DNA of 7,000 nucleotides, from NCBI GenBank assembly GCA_041584055.1, contig JBFHER010000209.1:1-7000 (forward strand), given 5' to 3'. Below, in pieces: positions 6,506-7,000 of the stretch; position 1 is the first letter of the stretch; each line of letters starts with the position of its first letter. Both the position numbers and the translations under genes were made by a program. The notes under the pieces were generated by a model, which made no database searches, had not been told where the DNA came from, and saw only the letters and a list, made by a program, of their open reading frames with translations. This DNA comes from JBFHER01 sp041584055 (GTDB lineage: Bacteria; Bacteroidota; Bacteroidia; Bacteroidales; UBA5342).

Positions 6506-7000
6506 TTACTCCTGCTCCTTTGCCATTTCATTTTGATATTCTGTGGGTGTTTTTCCAAACATTTTCTTAAAGCACACTCCAAAGTACCCAAGGTCATTAA
6601 ACCCACAGTTAAACGCTACTTCTGATATTGTGAATGATTTATTCCGGAACATTTGTGCTGCCCTTCTTAAACGGATACTCCGAATAAATTCATTGGGAGG
6701 CAATCCTGCCAGGCTCTTAATTTTACGATACAGCATGGAGCTTGTAACGTTTAACTCAGCAGAGAGGGTCTTCACAGTAAAATCAGGATCCGACAGGTTT
6801 TTTTCAACAAGTTCTTTGGCATCCAAAACAAATTTTTGATCCTGGGGTGTCACTGCAACTTTTACCGGTTCCAAATCAATTTCCATCGAGTTCACGACGG
6901 TTTTAAACTTCTCTCGCTGCTTAATCAGATTTCGAATTCGTATCAGTAACATCTCAAGTTCCACAGGTTTTTCAAGGTAGGCGTCTGCGCCGGCCTCATA
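6506..7000 (-). CDS. Receiver-AraC regulator, probable hybrid two-component system (C-terminal part, cut by right edge)
   Basis: The frame is open from the right edge to a TAA at 6508-6506, giving 164 C-terminal residues. The first twelve, YEAGADAYLEKP, are the end of a response-regulator receiver domain, including the conserved Lys-Pro. A GTG at 6964 is an internal codon, not the true start, because the receiver sequence runs through it in frame. A linker (MLLIRIRNLIKQREKF and on) leads to an AraC-type DNA-binding domain at about visible residues 55-157. Its first helix-turn-helix is FTVKTLSAELNVTSSMLYRK; the second is FTISEVAFNCGFNDLGYFG, followed by FKKMFGKTPTEYQ. In Bacteroidota, this domain order beside susC/susD is typical of HTCS proteins (about 1300-1400 aa, with a periplasmic sensor, histidine kinase, receiver and AraC domain in one chain). 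A shorter stand-alone receiver-AraC regulator cannot be excluded, since the upstream part is outside the window. It probably activates the operon 263 bp downstream. No clear terminator follows it. Confidence 0.88.
   Translation of the reverse strand, partial: YEAGADAYLEKPVELEMLLIRIRNLIKQREKFKTVVNSMEIDLEPVKVAVTPQDQKFVLDAKELVEKNLSDPDFTVKTLSAELNVTSSMLYRKIKSLAGLPPNEFIRSIRLRRAAQMFRNKSFTISEVAFNCGFNDLGYFGVCFKKMFGKTPTEYQNEMAKEQE

Noticed and set aside
6506..6964. Reading the regulator as a 152-residue stand-alone AraC protein starting at a GTG at 6964.
   Set aside because: The frame stays open to the window edge and encodes the end of a receiver domain (GADAYLEKP) directly upstream, so the GTG is an internal Val codon.
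1..7000. CRISPR arrays, insertion sequences, tRNA or rRNA genes.
   Set aside because: No regularly spaced repeats, transposase-like reading frames, terminal inverted repeats or structural RNA motifs were seen; nearly all of the window is coding for the four genes described.

Overview
The window looks like part of a polysaccharide utilization locus (PUL) from a member of the Bacteroidota. The evidence is a SusC-like TonB-dependent transporter next to a SusD-like surface lipoprotein, a second SusC-like gene, a receiver-AraC regulator of hybrid two-component type just upstream, and a Bacteroidota-style promoter (TTG-N18-TAnnTTTG) with no Shine-Dalgarno sequences. Base composition is moderate and AT-leaning, with very AT-rich gaps between genes. 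HTCS regulators beside tandem SusC/D genes are most common in Bacteroidales and marine or environmental relatives, but the sequence does not fix the genus.

All genes are on the minus strand, so the biological order runs from high to low coordinates. (1) 7000-6506: the C-terminal 164 residues of a regulator, namely the end of a receiver domain and an AraC-type DNA-binding domain; it is cut by the right edge. (2) 6505-6243: a 263-bp control region with a good promoter candidate (6328-6299), two copies of a loose three-word direct repeat upstream of it that could be operators, and short inverted repeats. (3) 6242-3081: a complete SusC-like transporter (1053 aa). (4) 3044-1095: a complete SusD-like lipoprotein (649 aa), 36 bp downstream. 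(5) 1050-1: the first 350 residues of a second, divergent SusC-like transporter, 44 bp after susD; it is cut by the left edge. The short gaps suggest one operon, with a second SusD probably just beyond the left edge.

Inferred working model: the regulator senses a glycan breakdown product in the periplasm and activates the promoter at 6328-6299. SusD captures glycan at the cell surface, and the SusC barrel imports it with energy from TonB. The second SusC would handle a related ligand or form a second SusC/D complex. No glycan-degrading enzyme lies in the window, so the substrate cannot be named.

Nothing here is clearly a new system. The points most worth a second look are the divergent N-terminal region of the second SusC, the repeated motif structure of the control region, and the short AT-rich inverted repeats in front of all three transport genes, one of which abuts the susD start codon.
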